Assembly (NCBI GenBank): GCA_921293015.1
Contig: OV121093.1
Span: 25,988,622-26,052,621 of the forward strand
Origin: Phorcus lineatus
Taxonomy: Eukaryota > Mollusca > Gastropoda > Trochida > Trochidae
Length of the DNA stretch: 64,000 nt
Direction of reading: 5' to 3'
How positions within the stretch are numbered: position 1 is the first letter of the stretch; each line of letters begins with the position of its first letter. A model generated the notes under the pieces. It did no database searches and was not told the origin of the DNA. It was given only the letters and a program-made list of their open reading frames with translations. The position numbers and the translations under genes were made by a program. This document shows, in pieces, positions 1-9,699 of this stretch.

Positions 1-1195
1 TCTCCCTCTCGTGTCACCTATTTCCGTTGTATTAAGAAATCAACTGCTGTGCACTTCATAGATAGATTGTACATATTTCAAACATTTTAAACTGAACAAA
101 CATTTATTCTGGTGTTAATTATATTTAAACATCATTAAAAAAGATGCCACGTTTTACTAATAATTTTGGCGTCACTTTTTTAAATTGTATTTGTATTGGG
201 TCAAATAATGGCAACATAACCAACGCGACAGTTAATATTTTACTGAATTTCAAACACAAAACACCATTCAAACTAAACTTGTTACATGTTTAAAAAGTTC
301 ACATGCTCATTGAATTACTACATTGTCCTTGATATAAATATTTATATATATAACATTAATATATAATATATAAATATTTCAGGTGAAGGAAAAAGAATTT
401 AAGCCTAGTAAGTGTTCATGTAGATATAAAATTCTTCTTAACAGCCTATATCTTGTATATGATATAATATCAATTTCTATAGATGCGATCCAAGCAAAGT
501 TTGATGTTAAAATGATGCATCATTTATTTTTCACTGTAAAATTCTACAAATGCCAAAATGTATTTAGGCAATAACCCTTCTGCATTAGCACAGATTTAAA
601 AATTGATCAGGGACTCTTCTCTGGTTATATATTTGACAATAAGAATCATGTCAGCCTGGGGAAGCAACCATAAATATAACCTGGTGATATATATATTTTG
701 AACAAATGATTGATAAAAAGAATTTTTCTTGAAGTTGTATTAAGTGAACAGCATGAAATAGCACTTGATTTTTATTAGTGAAGTTAACAGTTGGGTAGAT
801 TTATTGAATATTGATCGTGTCTATGCAAAACAACTGATCAACAAATTAAGTGCTATCTAGCCGGGACCTGTTTATGTCAAGCGAGCAAGATTGTCATATG
901 TAAAAAAAATACTACTACTACGAAAACAGGTGACACGTGAATAAAGGTTACTCGTTTGCTATTTTAGATAACTTTGAATGAGTGTATTTTATAACGAAAC
1001 GGTCACATATAAAGATGAAAACAAGATCAGCTATAATAGAAATCGAGGATATTATATTATCCTACATTTGACAGAATAATTCAGAAAAGAATATGGTCAA
1101 TCTTCATACGATCGATGGCCAAGGGAAGTAACTCCTAACAATATTATTTTTATTTCAAGCAACTTGTTAAATAATCTACTTAACAGATATTGTTA
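1..1195. other. No gene seen; AT-rich flank
   Basis: Six-frame reading shows only short, low-complexity open frames, such as 383-574 plus, with no recognisable motif. Runs of TATA-rich sequence lie near 340-375. Nothing here supports a gene. Confidence 0.6.
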
Positions 1196-1264
1196 TTAAT
1201 TAAATCCCTTTTCAAATTGAATTTGAATATAGCTTTCATTACTATGAAATAACTCGAAAATTAC

Positions 1265-1444
1265 CATGCAAGCAGTGTTCAGTCGGTCATGGTCGTCAGA
1301 GCCGTTGCCGTCAGAACTCGAGGAGGAATCCCTCACTGGCTCGAATCTATACGGATTCTGCGGTTCGAACTTGCCGGCAATATATATTTGTCCTATCCGA
1401 CTCATCTCCATTGTCAGATGAGTCGGAAGGCCACGGGGAGCCAT
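1265..1444 (-). CDS. Candidate first exon resembling the N-terminus of P2X7-like-domain proteins
   Basis: An ATG at 1444 opens 60 codons that run into a GTAATT donor at 1264, leaving phase 0. The peptide has the segment NPYRFEPVRD followed by a serine run, an acidic stretch (DGNGSDDHDR) and RLNTAC. From family memory, many invertebrate proteins with a P2X7-receptor-like cysteine-rich domain start with a PYRFEP motif, a serine/acidic tract and then a line containing RLxNTDWC. The resemblance is partial: the following CxC block is not present in this exon and no second exon was found. A CRE-like palindrome and an E-box lie 60-80 bases upstream, in promoter position. It may instead be a remnant of a duplicated gene or a chance open frame. 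Confidence 0.3.
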
Positions 1445-1503
1445 AACTGTGGTCACTCAGTTGGTACTCTTTACGTGTTGACGCGATGTTCGTGTTCCCT
1501 TCA

Positions 1504-1523
1504 TGACGTCACATTTTCACGTG
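1504..1523. promoter_or_regulatory. CRE palindrome and adjacent E-box
   Basis: A perfect TGACGTCA palindrome occupies 1504-1511 and a CACGTG E-box 1518-1523. On the minus strand they lie 60-80 bases upstream of the candidate ATG at 1444, so they could be a core promoter. Function is inferred from position only. Confidence 0.35.
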
Positions 1524-1599
1524 ACATAAAACTTGTCCTTTTTCTAGGTCAGTAGATTTCAGCTACTTTACGTAGCCTGTAACTTTGTAACTTAAATGC

Positions 1600-2260
1600 A
1601 TGGTCCCAAAATTTTTGTTTCCAATGGAATTTAATATCATTACGTTTATGAGTAAGGTGTTGCATGTGGAAAGTGTAATTTCAACATGATTTCCTAAACC
1701 CTTAAAACAACATATCCAATGTTTTGAGGTTGAGGGGTCTGAGATAAAACATAATATATTAACTATTTATTTCAAGGTGTCCTCTCCCGAACTTCTCCCG
1801 CGAGGCTTTAAATTGCAGGGCACCAGATAATTATTTCACATCTCAAAATAAAATTAAGGAGTAAAATTACCAAATGAAAAAACTAGGAGTATTTCAAGGT
1901 TTATCGTTTTCAAATCCTCATTCCAAGTATAGGCATCTTTTTCGATGTTTGTCGGTGATTATATTTTCTACATGTCTAATCTGTAAATAAATGAGTGATT
2001 TCTCTTTGATGCAATCGAAACTCGGTAATATTTGTTTTCATACAGGCTAGCAAGTTGGCTACGATATGAGCTGTAAAGATCAGACATGTAGAAATGAAAC
2101 TTTGTTTTGACAAGTCACGATCACTCCTGTAAACAAATATCTTACTAGTATTCTGGTAATGTTGTTCGTATCTGTCACTCGTGGATTTCATTTTTAATGC
2201 GTATATGTGAATTACCCATGCGTATTTTACGCAGATACGCATCTTATCTGTAGCCCTGAA
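1600..2260. other. Non-coding stretch
   Basis: No exon-like open frame with splice borders was found. The 88-residue frame at 1976-2242 minus has no recognisable motif. Confidence 0.5.
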
Positions 2261-2261
2261 T

Positions 2262-2345
2262 TGTGTCAGGTGTGGTGAGATGATTTGGCGTTTAACGCCG
2301 TATAAAAAGTATTTCTCTTATATATATAGCGCTGCTAGTGCTATT
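2262..2345 (+). repeat. Fragment of a dispersed repeat also present at 61.6-61.7 kb
   Basis: The segment contains GGTGTGGTGA, then the palindrome GGCGTTTAACGCC, and then TATATAGCGCTGC. The same ordered words appear in reverse complement at 61638-61735 (GGTGTGGTGA, GGGTTTAATGC, CATATAGCG). Two diverged copies 59 kb apart indicate an interspersed repeat. Class is unknown; a short non-autonomous element is likely. Confidence 0.55.
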
Positions 2346-2942
2346 GCAGAGAGAAAGCCCGCAACACCATTGTCGCAATGCATTGCGGTGAAACCAATTA
2401 TTGGTACTGTACTTAAATTCAGTGTAGCATAGCACAAAAACCTTACTGCGTGTAGAACACATATATTAGTGAATTGCGGCTGTCTCCATTACGGACTGCC
2501 AAAAAGGCGATTTGTGTTTTCGATACAGTGTCATCTCGCGAAAAGTTGCAATTGTCATTCTTTCTTAATGGACTATCGAGATGAATAAAAACTTGTGACC
2601 TTAGTCTTTATGCTATTTACGAATACATCGCATGCTCTGCTGTGGTAGAAACTGGAGTAAAATAATACAAAGGATTTCAGGTACTAGATCTATCGTTATT
2701 CATCATTGAAGTATGCTTTTACATTTTCCTCGTTTATATAGAACGCGCCCAATCCAACATATTTTATATATTTAGCAGCTTAAATTCCTTTTCGGTGTTA
2801 TTAACTATGTAAGTCATTACAAGTTACAATTTGGAAGGTAGGTACTGGTATGTTATCAAGGTAATCGATTGATCATAACAGGCATCGAAACAGTTGGAAA
2901 CTGTTGAGCAGTCCAAATACGTAGTGTAATACGGGGACTTAC

Positions 2943-3222
2943 TTTCTAGTTGTATTGAGATAGGACATTGTGAATGTGTCGCCATGCTTGCTCTTCTCAA
3001 CTTGATGCAAGGGTTCGTACGAGTAAAACACATCGCTGTTGGCATTGAACATACTGCCGGTGAAGGTGGAACCACTCCTGAAGTAGGCTACAATGAGAAT
3101 GTGCAGCCTCTCCTTAATCCCCTGCTTTGTGAGCAATCTCGTGTCTGTTTTGCAAGAGTTATTCTCCAGAGGCAGTGTCTCCCTACTTTGAAGAAAGTTC
3201 TTTACAGCATCTCTAATGACAT
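2943..3222 (-). CDS. Internal exon of a carbohydrate sulfotransferase
   Basis: The exon is bounded by a TTGCAG acceptor (intron side ends at 3223) and a GTAAGT donor starting at 2942, and is open through 280 bases. It encodes about 93 residues. Residues LHILIVAYFRSGSTF followed by TGSMFNANSDVFYSYEPLH are the classic 5'-phosphosulfate-binding loop of Golgi carbohydrate sulfotransferases (chondroitin/keratan 6-O type, CHST1/3/7 family), which move sulfate from PAPS onto glycan hydroxyls in the Golgi lumen. The preceding residues (ending LLTKQGIKER) fit the stem that follows the membrane anchor. The exon carrying the signal anchor should lie above 3.2 kb, and the exons with the 3'-phosphate motif and the rest of the catalytic domain below 2.9 kb or outside the window; I did not find them. 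Bivalves often have many such genes, so the paralogue cannot be named. It could also be an isolated exon of a pseudogene. Confidence 0.82.
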
Positions 3223-3239
3223 CTGCAAATAAATAAACA

Positions 3240-3970
3240 TTTTGATTAAAGCTAAATTTGATGGAATGTTCGTAATTTTATCCATAATGTTCAGTTTGAT
3301 AACAACGTGGTTATTAACACAATAAACAACTCATTTTGTCGACATTTCTAAAGAACTTAACCTCGGCTGTGTTAGCTAAATATATAAACCCACTTAGCAA
3401 GTTCAAATTGAAAGTAAATTTGCCAAGACTGAATGGGCGGTAGCACATATCTGTTAGATATTTACAATTGCAAGACAATGGTTTCTAATCAAAAGAAGCA
3501 GTTATGATACAAGGGTTTCATGATCGGTTATCTAAGTGTATACATTTTCGGACCTCAAATGATTTAAAGGCGTTCACAGAGAAATTGCCGCCGCTAGTAT
3601 ATGCTTGGTACTTTAATGTTTCCTCTACGATTACCATTGAGCTGGTGAAATGTTTTAACCCTCAGATGATAATGCATTTAGCATAAACTTTTGTTTATTG
3701 GGAAACATTTGAACGTAAATCTTTCGAAAAACGCGTTACTGTCCCTTTAACCTGTAAGTATAGCGAGAAATCAATATTAACCGGCAAATCAGAATAAAGA
3801 ACATTCCATCACTGATTTCATTTGAGCTAGGTAAGGCTGTAACTTACCTGTAAGTAGAAATATAAAAAGTTGAATATGATATACAGACATGTGTGGAAGT
3901 CGATGGAGACCAGAAGGCAGGGAACAACACAGAGAAGGATTCCAGTCCGCAGTCTCGAGTTCATCACGAC
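3240..3970. other. Non-coding; upstream intron or flank of the sulfotransferase
   Basis: No recognisable exon. A 60-residue open frame at 3504-3686 shows no family motif or good splice borders. Confidence 0.5.
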
Positions 3971-3973
3971 TGT

Positions 3974-4668
3974 AACAGAGATATCATGTTGTAGAGAGTA
4001 TTAACAAAGATATCATTTCGTAGAGAGAAGTAACACAGTTATCATTCCATAGAGAGAAGTAACACAGTTATCATTCCATAGAGAGTAGTAATTTAGATAT
4101 ATCTCGGTAGAGAGTAGTAACATGTATATATATTCCGTAGATAGTAGTAACATACATATCATTCCATAGAGAGTAGTAACAAAGATATCATTCAATAGGG
4201 AGTAGTAACATAGATATCCTTCCGTAGATAGTAGTAACATATATATCATTCCGTAGATAGTAGTAACAAAGATATCATTCAATAGGGAGTAGTAACATAG
4301 ATATCCTTCCGTAGATAGTAGTAACATATATATCATTCCGTAGATAGTAGTAACAAAGATACGATTCAATAAAGAGTAGTAACATACATATCATTCCATA
4401 GACAGTAGTAACAAAGATACGATTCAATAAAGAGTAGTAACATACATATCATTCCATAGAGAGAAGTAACGCAGATATCATACCATAGAGAGTAGTAACT
4501 TAGAAATCATGCCGTAGATAGCAGTAACATACATATCATTCCATAGAGAGTAGTAACAAAGATATCATTCCGTAGGGAGTAGTCGCAAAGATATCATTCC
4601 GTAGATAGTAGTAACTCAGATATCATTCCATAGAGAGTAGTAACTTAAATAGCATTCCGTAGAGTAGT

Positions 4669-4706
<38 letters not shown>

Positions 4707-5165
4707 ATTTGAAAAAGAGTTTACAAGTATACAGTATTATATATTCAAAGACAAAAAATGATAAAATCATCCCACAGAAATTCCAGATTCCAGTGATTCC
4801 CACCGAACCTAGTGAACAACTGAGGAAACGGGAACAACGGGCGTTTCAAGATGTTGAAAGGGGCAATGTTGGCCATGTGTCCTTTATAAAGATTCATTCA
4901 ATAGGGAGTAGTAACATATATATCATTCCGTAGATAGTAGTAACATACATATATTTCCGTAGATAGTAGTAACATACATATATTTCCGTAGATAGTAGTA
5001 ACATACATATCTTTCCGTAGGGAGTAGTCACAAAGATATCATTTTATAGAGAGTACGAACATATTTCGCAGATAGTAGGCCTAGTTACAAAAATGTTATT
5101 TTGTAGACTCTAATACAATTATTCAGAAAGTAGTCACAAAGATATCAATCCATAGCGGGTAGTAG
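3974..5165. repeat. Minisatellite of ~30-bp units, interrupted
   Basis: More than 25 diverged copies of a unit close to ATATCATTCCGTAGATAG followed by TAGTAACAAAG are arranged head to tail. Copies vary at a few positions (CATAGAGAG or CGTAGATAG; AACATA, AACAAAG or AACACAG). A pure TA run sits near 4671-4701 and a non-repeat segment at about 4702-4890 splits the array before repeats resume. The long open frame on the minus strand here (LLLSTE/CYYS periodic residues) is a by-product of the repeat and not a gene. Confidence 0.92.
4702..4890 (+). other. Non-repetitive insert inside the minisatellite
   Basis: This stretch shares no unit with the array around it. One frame stays open across it and includes charged residues such as RKREQRAFQDVERG. 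No family is recognised. The end of the insert runs directly back into the repeat unit. It could be an ancestral unique sequence around which the array grew, or captured DNA. Coding status is doubtful. Confidence 0.4.
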
Positions 5166-5768
5166 CTAGGTCAGATCGCAGAGAAACCTGTAAAGGGTTC
5201 TAATTCGAGGTCTTTGTCAATATACAAGGATAGAATAATGAAAAGTTTTGAACTTTATGACATGCCCATGACTTGTTGAACAGGCGGGAGAGCAAACATA
5301 ATCCTCTGATCTGTTGATAATGTGATATTTGATTCATCAAAATGATTGTATACGTCTAGTTTTCTTTGTAAATTATGTTTCTACGCTGTAAAATGTTTTC
5401 GAAACTTGAGAAAAATACATCGGGAAGGTCGTGCAATTTCAGGGTAAACCGTATATATATATACTCATATATGAGTAGAGGGAGCGTATACGTTTTACCC
5501 CGAGACAGGATATGTGGCAGGTAATTTCGCACTTAGATTTGAAGTTTCAGGATATGTAAGAAAATATGCAATCGCTTTAGCTTAAGCTTTCTATCGATGT
5601 ATTAAAAAATTAATTATTAACAAAATAAAACCGACAGCTTTTCACAAAATTGGAAAATGGGTCGATGAAAACGCCTGAACTAGGAATGCGTGTATGTTTT
5701 AACATACGATGATCTCTTATACACCCCATGGAGCGGTTATTAGGTTCGATATCTAGGTCATTATTTCG
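5166..5768. other. Non-coding stretch
   Basis: No supported gene. A short self-complementary TATATATACTCATATATGAG patch lies near 5454-5473. Confidence 0.45.
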
Positions 5769-5819
5769 GATAACCAACCCATGGTCGGTTATCTGATAAC
5801 CGACCATGGGTTGGTTATC
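5769..5819. repeat. Perfect 51-bp palindrome
   Basis: The arms 5769-5793 and 5795-5819 are exact reverse complements over 25 bases with a single T spacer at 5794; each arm contains CCAACCCATGGTCGG or its complement. Flanks are not complementary. It would extrude as a cruciform or give a hairpin RNA. It is most simply explained by a recent inverted duplication. Confidence 0.95.
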
Positions 5820-5987
5820 AAGCGAGTCGCTTTCTCCCTGAATGGAGGCCTCGGGCCGATATGGCCTCGTATCTTTAGCCATATCGTCCCTCGGTAATTT
5901 TCCCCTCGCTGAAGCGGTTACAAACATAACCTACACCTCGACGTGACAGGTTTGTCCAAATAAAAAACAAAAAAATGGATCAGCAGT

Positions 5988-6211
5988 TTATTTGGCCATG
6001 TTAAACGTACAGTTTACGAAATTGTATTTGGCAACTTGGTCATCTTGGTCCATGTTAGTGAGGGGCGACATGACGGCCGCAGCGACAGTGGTGGCCGTGG
6101 CGGCAGCAGATGTGGCGTTGATCGTCGGGTCATCTTTAGGACGTTTCAGATTGAGTAAGTCCGAGACTTCCATCTTCATTGTGTCATTGCTTCGTTTGTA
6201 GGATCGGACGC
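5988..6211 (-). CDS. Candidate terminal exon of an unidentified gene
   Basis: A TTTTATCTCGCAG acceptor precedes 6211, and the exon reads to a TAA at 5988. The frame contains VRSYKRSNDT, MKMEVSDLLNLKRPKDD, an alanine/threonine-rich stretch, and ends in NFVNCTFNMAK. Its GC-rich codon use differs from the AT-rich flanks, which favours a real exon. I do not recognise the family. The splice phase from the nearest upstream candidate exon (6607-6789, phase 0) does not fit this frame: that join would give only 11 further codons (ASDPTNEAMTQ) before a stop. Either the ATG inside this exon is used, or a weaker donor four bases further (GTCTCC) restores the frame. Confidence 0.35.
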
Positions 6212-6606
6212 CTGCGAGATAAAAAAATAAAGGATAAAGATACGAGTGCAATTCACTGTAAATGGGGACTATTTTTGGAAATACCCTTACCTTTATAAAC
6301 TTATTCACAATTCAAAATACTCAAATGTGTAACTTGGGTAAATTCCTCGTTAACGCACAGAATATTAATTATGTAACGTAAAATTAATTTAATAATTTCT
6401 TTACATTCTCCTTTGTTTTTAATTTTTCTTTTGTATTTTTGTAACGATGAAAATCGCCAGAAAATGCCGTCTGATTAAATGTAACATTTTAAGTAATAAG
6501 AGACTTGGAATGGTTATTGAATGTCATTTTATCAAACATAATATATGTCAATATACTTAGTTCTAAGTATTAAAATCACAATTCATAGAAATAATGGGAG
6601 ACATAC

Positions 6607-6789
6607 CTCGGTAAGGTCATTTTCCACAGTTTCTTTCAGAATCGAGGGAATTGTGTCTTGTCCACAGCTCAATGGAGTGTCACATCGTTGTGAAGCTTCA
6701 ATTAAAACATCTTCTTCTCCATCTGTACTTATAACGAATCCCTCCTGAATTTTCGATGGTGAAACAGAATAATCCTCGTCACAAGACAT
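6607..6789 (-). CDS. Candidate first coding exon of an unidentified small acidic protein
   Basis: An ATG at 6789 opens 61 codons (MSCDEDYSVSPSK ... ENDLTE) and meets a strong GTATGT donor at 6606, giving a phase 0 end. The peptide is acidic and serine-rich, without a known domain. Its likely partner is the exon at 5988-6211, but the phase conflict described there is unresolved. An RFX-type X-box lies about 350 bases upstream at 7143-7156. Confidence 0.38.
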
Positions 6790-7142
6790 GGCTGTCGATA
6801 TGTGAGAAAAACAAGTTTGCTCTCCTTATAACCAGAAAATGCACGTGCTTTTCATGGACATTGTAGTGTGCGCGCGACGTGTCTATTGTCCAGGAACAGA
6901 AGACCAACTCTAATTTTTGTGTTTAAAGACCCTCAATCAGAGTGTGAACAATTTAGATATTTTAAAAAGTATTTTTAACGTATTCTTTGTACATCTAGCA
7001 AACTATTGTTACAAACTCCTCCAAAAATGGAACATTATGCATGAAATTAAGGACAATAAACGAAGCGCTTTAAATAAAATGGGGCGTGTTATTGCGACGT
7101 TGCGTGGCTGTCTGTGGGAAGCGAAGCACTATTTTCACGTGC

Positions 7143-7156
7143 GTTGACATAGCAAC
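7143..7156. promoter_or_regulatory. X-box-like RFX site
   Basis: GTTGACATAGCAAC matches the palindromic RFX consensus GTTGCCATGGCAAC at 12 of 14 positions, including both GTTG and GCAAC ends. RFX factors bind such sites at ciliary and other promoters. The position, about 350 bases upstream of the candidate ATG at 6789, is compatible with a promoter; activity is unproven. Confidence 0.3.
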
Positions 7157-7159
7157 GGT

Positions 7160-7850
7160 GCAATTGACAACCAAAACCATGAATGAACTCGTAAGAATAG
7201 TAACACTGGCTTAGGACTAAAAACCAAATGAAATAATCGCAAATTTATCACGTATGTCGTTTTAATTCTTCATATCACATCGGATACACCAAATTATTTT
7301 CAAAGACAAAGGTTAACTAAATATTTAATTTTAGCAATCATATTGAATTACATATTATAATTCTGCATCAGAAACATACAAGATATATTTCGATTGTTAG
7401 AAAATATGTTTTCACATGATTGCTGTCATCTAGCGATTACGTCTCCTAACACACACTTAAACTTTGCATTGCTGAAGTTGACATATTTTTCTTTTACCAT
7501 GATTGTTGGCTAACGATACATTCTACATGGGATAAACAAGGAAGAGAGCTTAAATTTACACAAAACACACATCTACTTTTTCCTTGATCTAAAATTTAGT
7601 TTTTGGTATCAGAAAACTGGTGAATAATAATTATTTTCCTACTTAACTATTTAGTTGGATACACGAAATAGTTTGACAGGAATGTAAAGATGACGTTGGA
7701 TCTTTCATATCTATTTTGTTCTTTGTTGTTATTCGTTTATTTTTTTCATATAGTGCGTGTGATTAGGAGTATGTAAATGAATTTCAACTTATATACCAAT
7801 GAGAATACCAATGAATGAATCTGTTGTCCTGTAATATGTAAACCCATACG
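7160..7850. other. Non-coding, AT-rich
   Basis: No exon-like segment or repeat was recognised here. Confidence 0.45.
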
Positions 7851-7941
7851 CCTTACTGTTCTAAGTTGAGCCGGTTACCGGTGCCTTCACTGGGTGTAAA
7901 TCTGTGCGAGCTCTCAACAGCGCGTGCCTTAGGGTGTATAT

Positions 7942-8038
7942 GAAATAACAACCTGGACCTCGTCATATCTCTACTAACCGTCTCGCGTACCGCTCGACGG
8001 TTAGTAGAGATATTGACTCGGTCTGCGGTCGTTATTTC
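7942..8038. repeat. Long imperfect hairpin
   Basis: Left arm 7942-7982 and right arm 7996-8038 are inverted copies. They are perfect over the inner 18 bases (ATATCTCTACTAACCGTC) and roughly 80 percent identical over the full 41-43 bases, ending in GAAATAAC on both sides. The loop is 13 bases. It could be a foldback element or a precursor-like hairpin transcript. No target duplication is evident. Confidence 0.85.
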
Positions 8039-8059
8039 AACCATAACCGACATTCATCA

Positions 8060-9690
8060 GGAGTGAAATATTATTGATAATATTTATCCATATGTGTTTA
8101 AATAAATCATTAAATAAATAAATATATGTTTCACATGTGCGGTGACCTCTTGCGGCCGATTGAGATAACCACGTGACATAGGAATGCGGAATTTGTTCCA
8201 GTTGCCCAATATTCGTTATGACAGACCTTTTCGACTAGAAATCAAACTCTGCTCGAGAAGGTTACTTCCGGGATTCCGGGTAACACGTTAAAAGTGTGCA
8301 TTTCGTGCAATCAGCGGGTTGTTGAATCCATACAAAAAATTAAAGAAGTGTTTCGGCTGCCTCATGTCTAGATCAGCAGGTGATTTTTAACATCGAAGAA
8401 TGTTATTTTTGTAGTTGTTGATATTGATATCTGTTTATACAAATTAAAATAAAGAACTTTGTTTATGAATGAGTATATGGCGCTGCGTCGTCGGCCTTTT
8501 TAATTATGTTCACTGTGACCAAGATGTTTATGCCGTTTACTCTTATAATGATAAGATTACTTGTCTTCAGGTGCTATGAATAATAAAGAAATTAACTCCC
8601 TCGCGAGCTGCATATTGTTTTAAAAACACTCGTGCCAGTAAAATTGTATTTCCCTCGATCCCGCTCAGGAAAATATCGAGGTTCAGCCATTCGTGTTTCG
8701 ATTTTTGTCACAGTTCAACGAAAAAATGAGGTAAATATTTCATATATTAGTCAACGTACAGATTACTCAGACTCGCATTCCTGAAACTTTTATGCCAATC
8801 ACTTCAGTCAGCACTTCAGAATAGGCGCAGCATACACGTAGATTAATATCAGGAACAAAAAAACTGTAGTCTCCCAGCCAGTGTGTTGAAGGACCAACAA
8901 TAAATATAGTTGCAAACGACGAAAAAATGATTCGGCGCATTAAAAGCACATTCATTACGCACCTATCGATGTCAGCAATTACTCCAAGTTCCATGAAAAT
9001 TGGCTCATGCAGTTTTATCTGTCTAAATCTCCTAACCCAACTGTAATCATTGCAAAGAAGTTCAAATGCGAAAAAACTATGACACTAATTAATTCGCCCA
9101 CATTTGTGTTTGTATCGTGTTACGCATCTTTCAAAATAAGTTTCAAGTCTCTAAGTTCATTTTGAAGAAGAGGACGATGTTGAAGGTGCATGGGGTCCGG
9201 AATATTCTAAAATGTAAATACATGTATAGCAATATGGCGGCAAAACTATACATGTTACGAATTCGCCATGATTTTACTTATTTCCTTGCAATGCTATTAC
9301 GAAAATTAAAAAAAAAATTCATGTATCTAAATGCATTTTGAAAAAAAATCCCATGTTGATTTTTCAAACATTGAAACGTACTGTGCATGTAATGTTTACT
9401 TAGATTTGTTATTTGGCCCAAAGGCTTGGGAAATTGGCATTAACCAATCGTGTCCACAGAATCGGTGATTGATAAAAATAAAAATGATAAAACACGCCAG
9501 TAACAAAATGGCTGAATCCTTGATCAAAGATCTACGTCAAAAGCTAATGTCTTCTAAAAAAAGGGCAATGCTTACTTACCAGGCGAGAGGTGAGAGCAAG
9601 TGACAGTTTCCTTGCCAACATGTCAGTCAATAATAATAAAAACACCTGTGACCTGAACAATTTCTTATTTGCAACTTATTTACAACCCTT
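8060..9690. other. Non-coding stretch
   Basis: No supported gene. The open frames at 8767-8994 minus and 9117-9341 plus show no domain or splice pattern. Confidence 0.45.
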
Positions 9691-9699
9691 TACCGTGAA

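Noticed and set aside
4013-4369. 118-residue minus-strand frame with periodic residues
   Set aside because: It is the translation of the 30-bp minisatellite, with no start context or domain.
5610-5927. 105-residue minus-strand frame
   Set aside because: It runs through the perfect palindrome and shows no domain; the apparent frame is probably chance.
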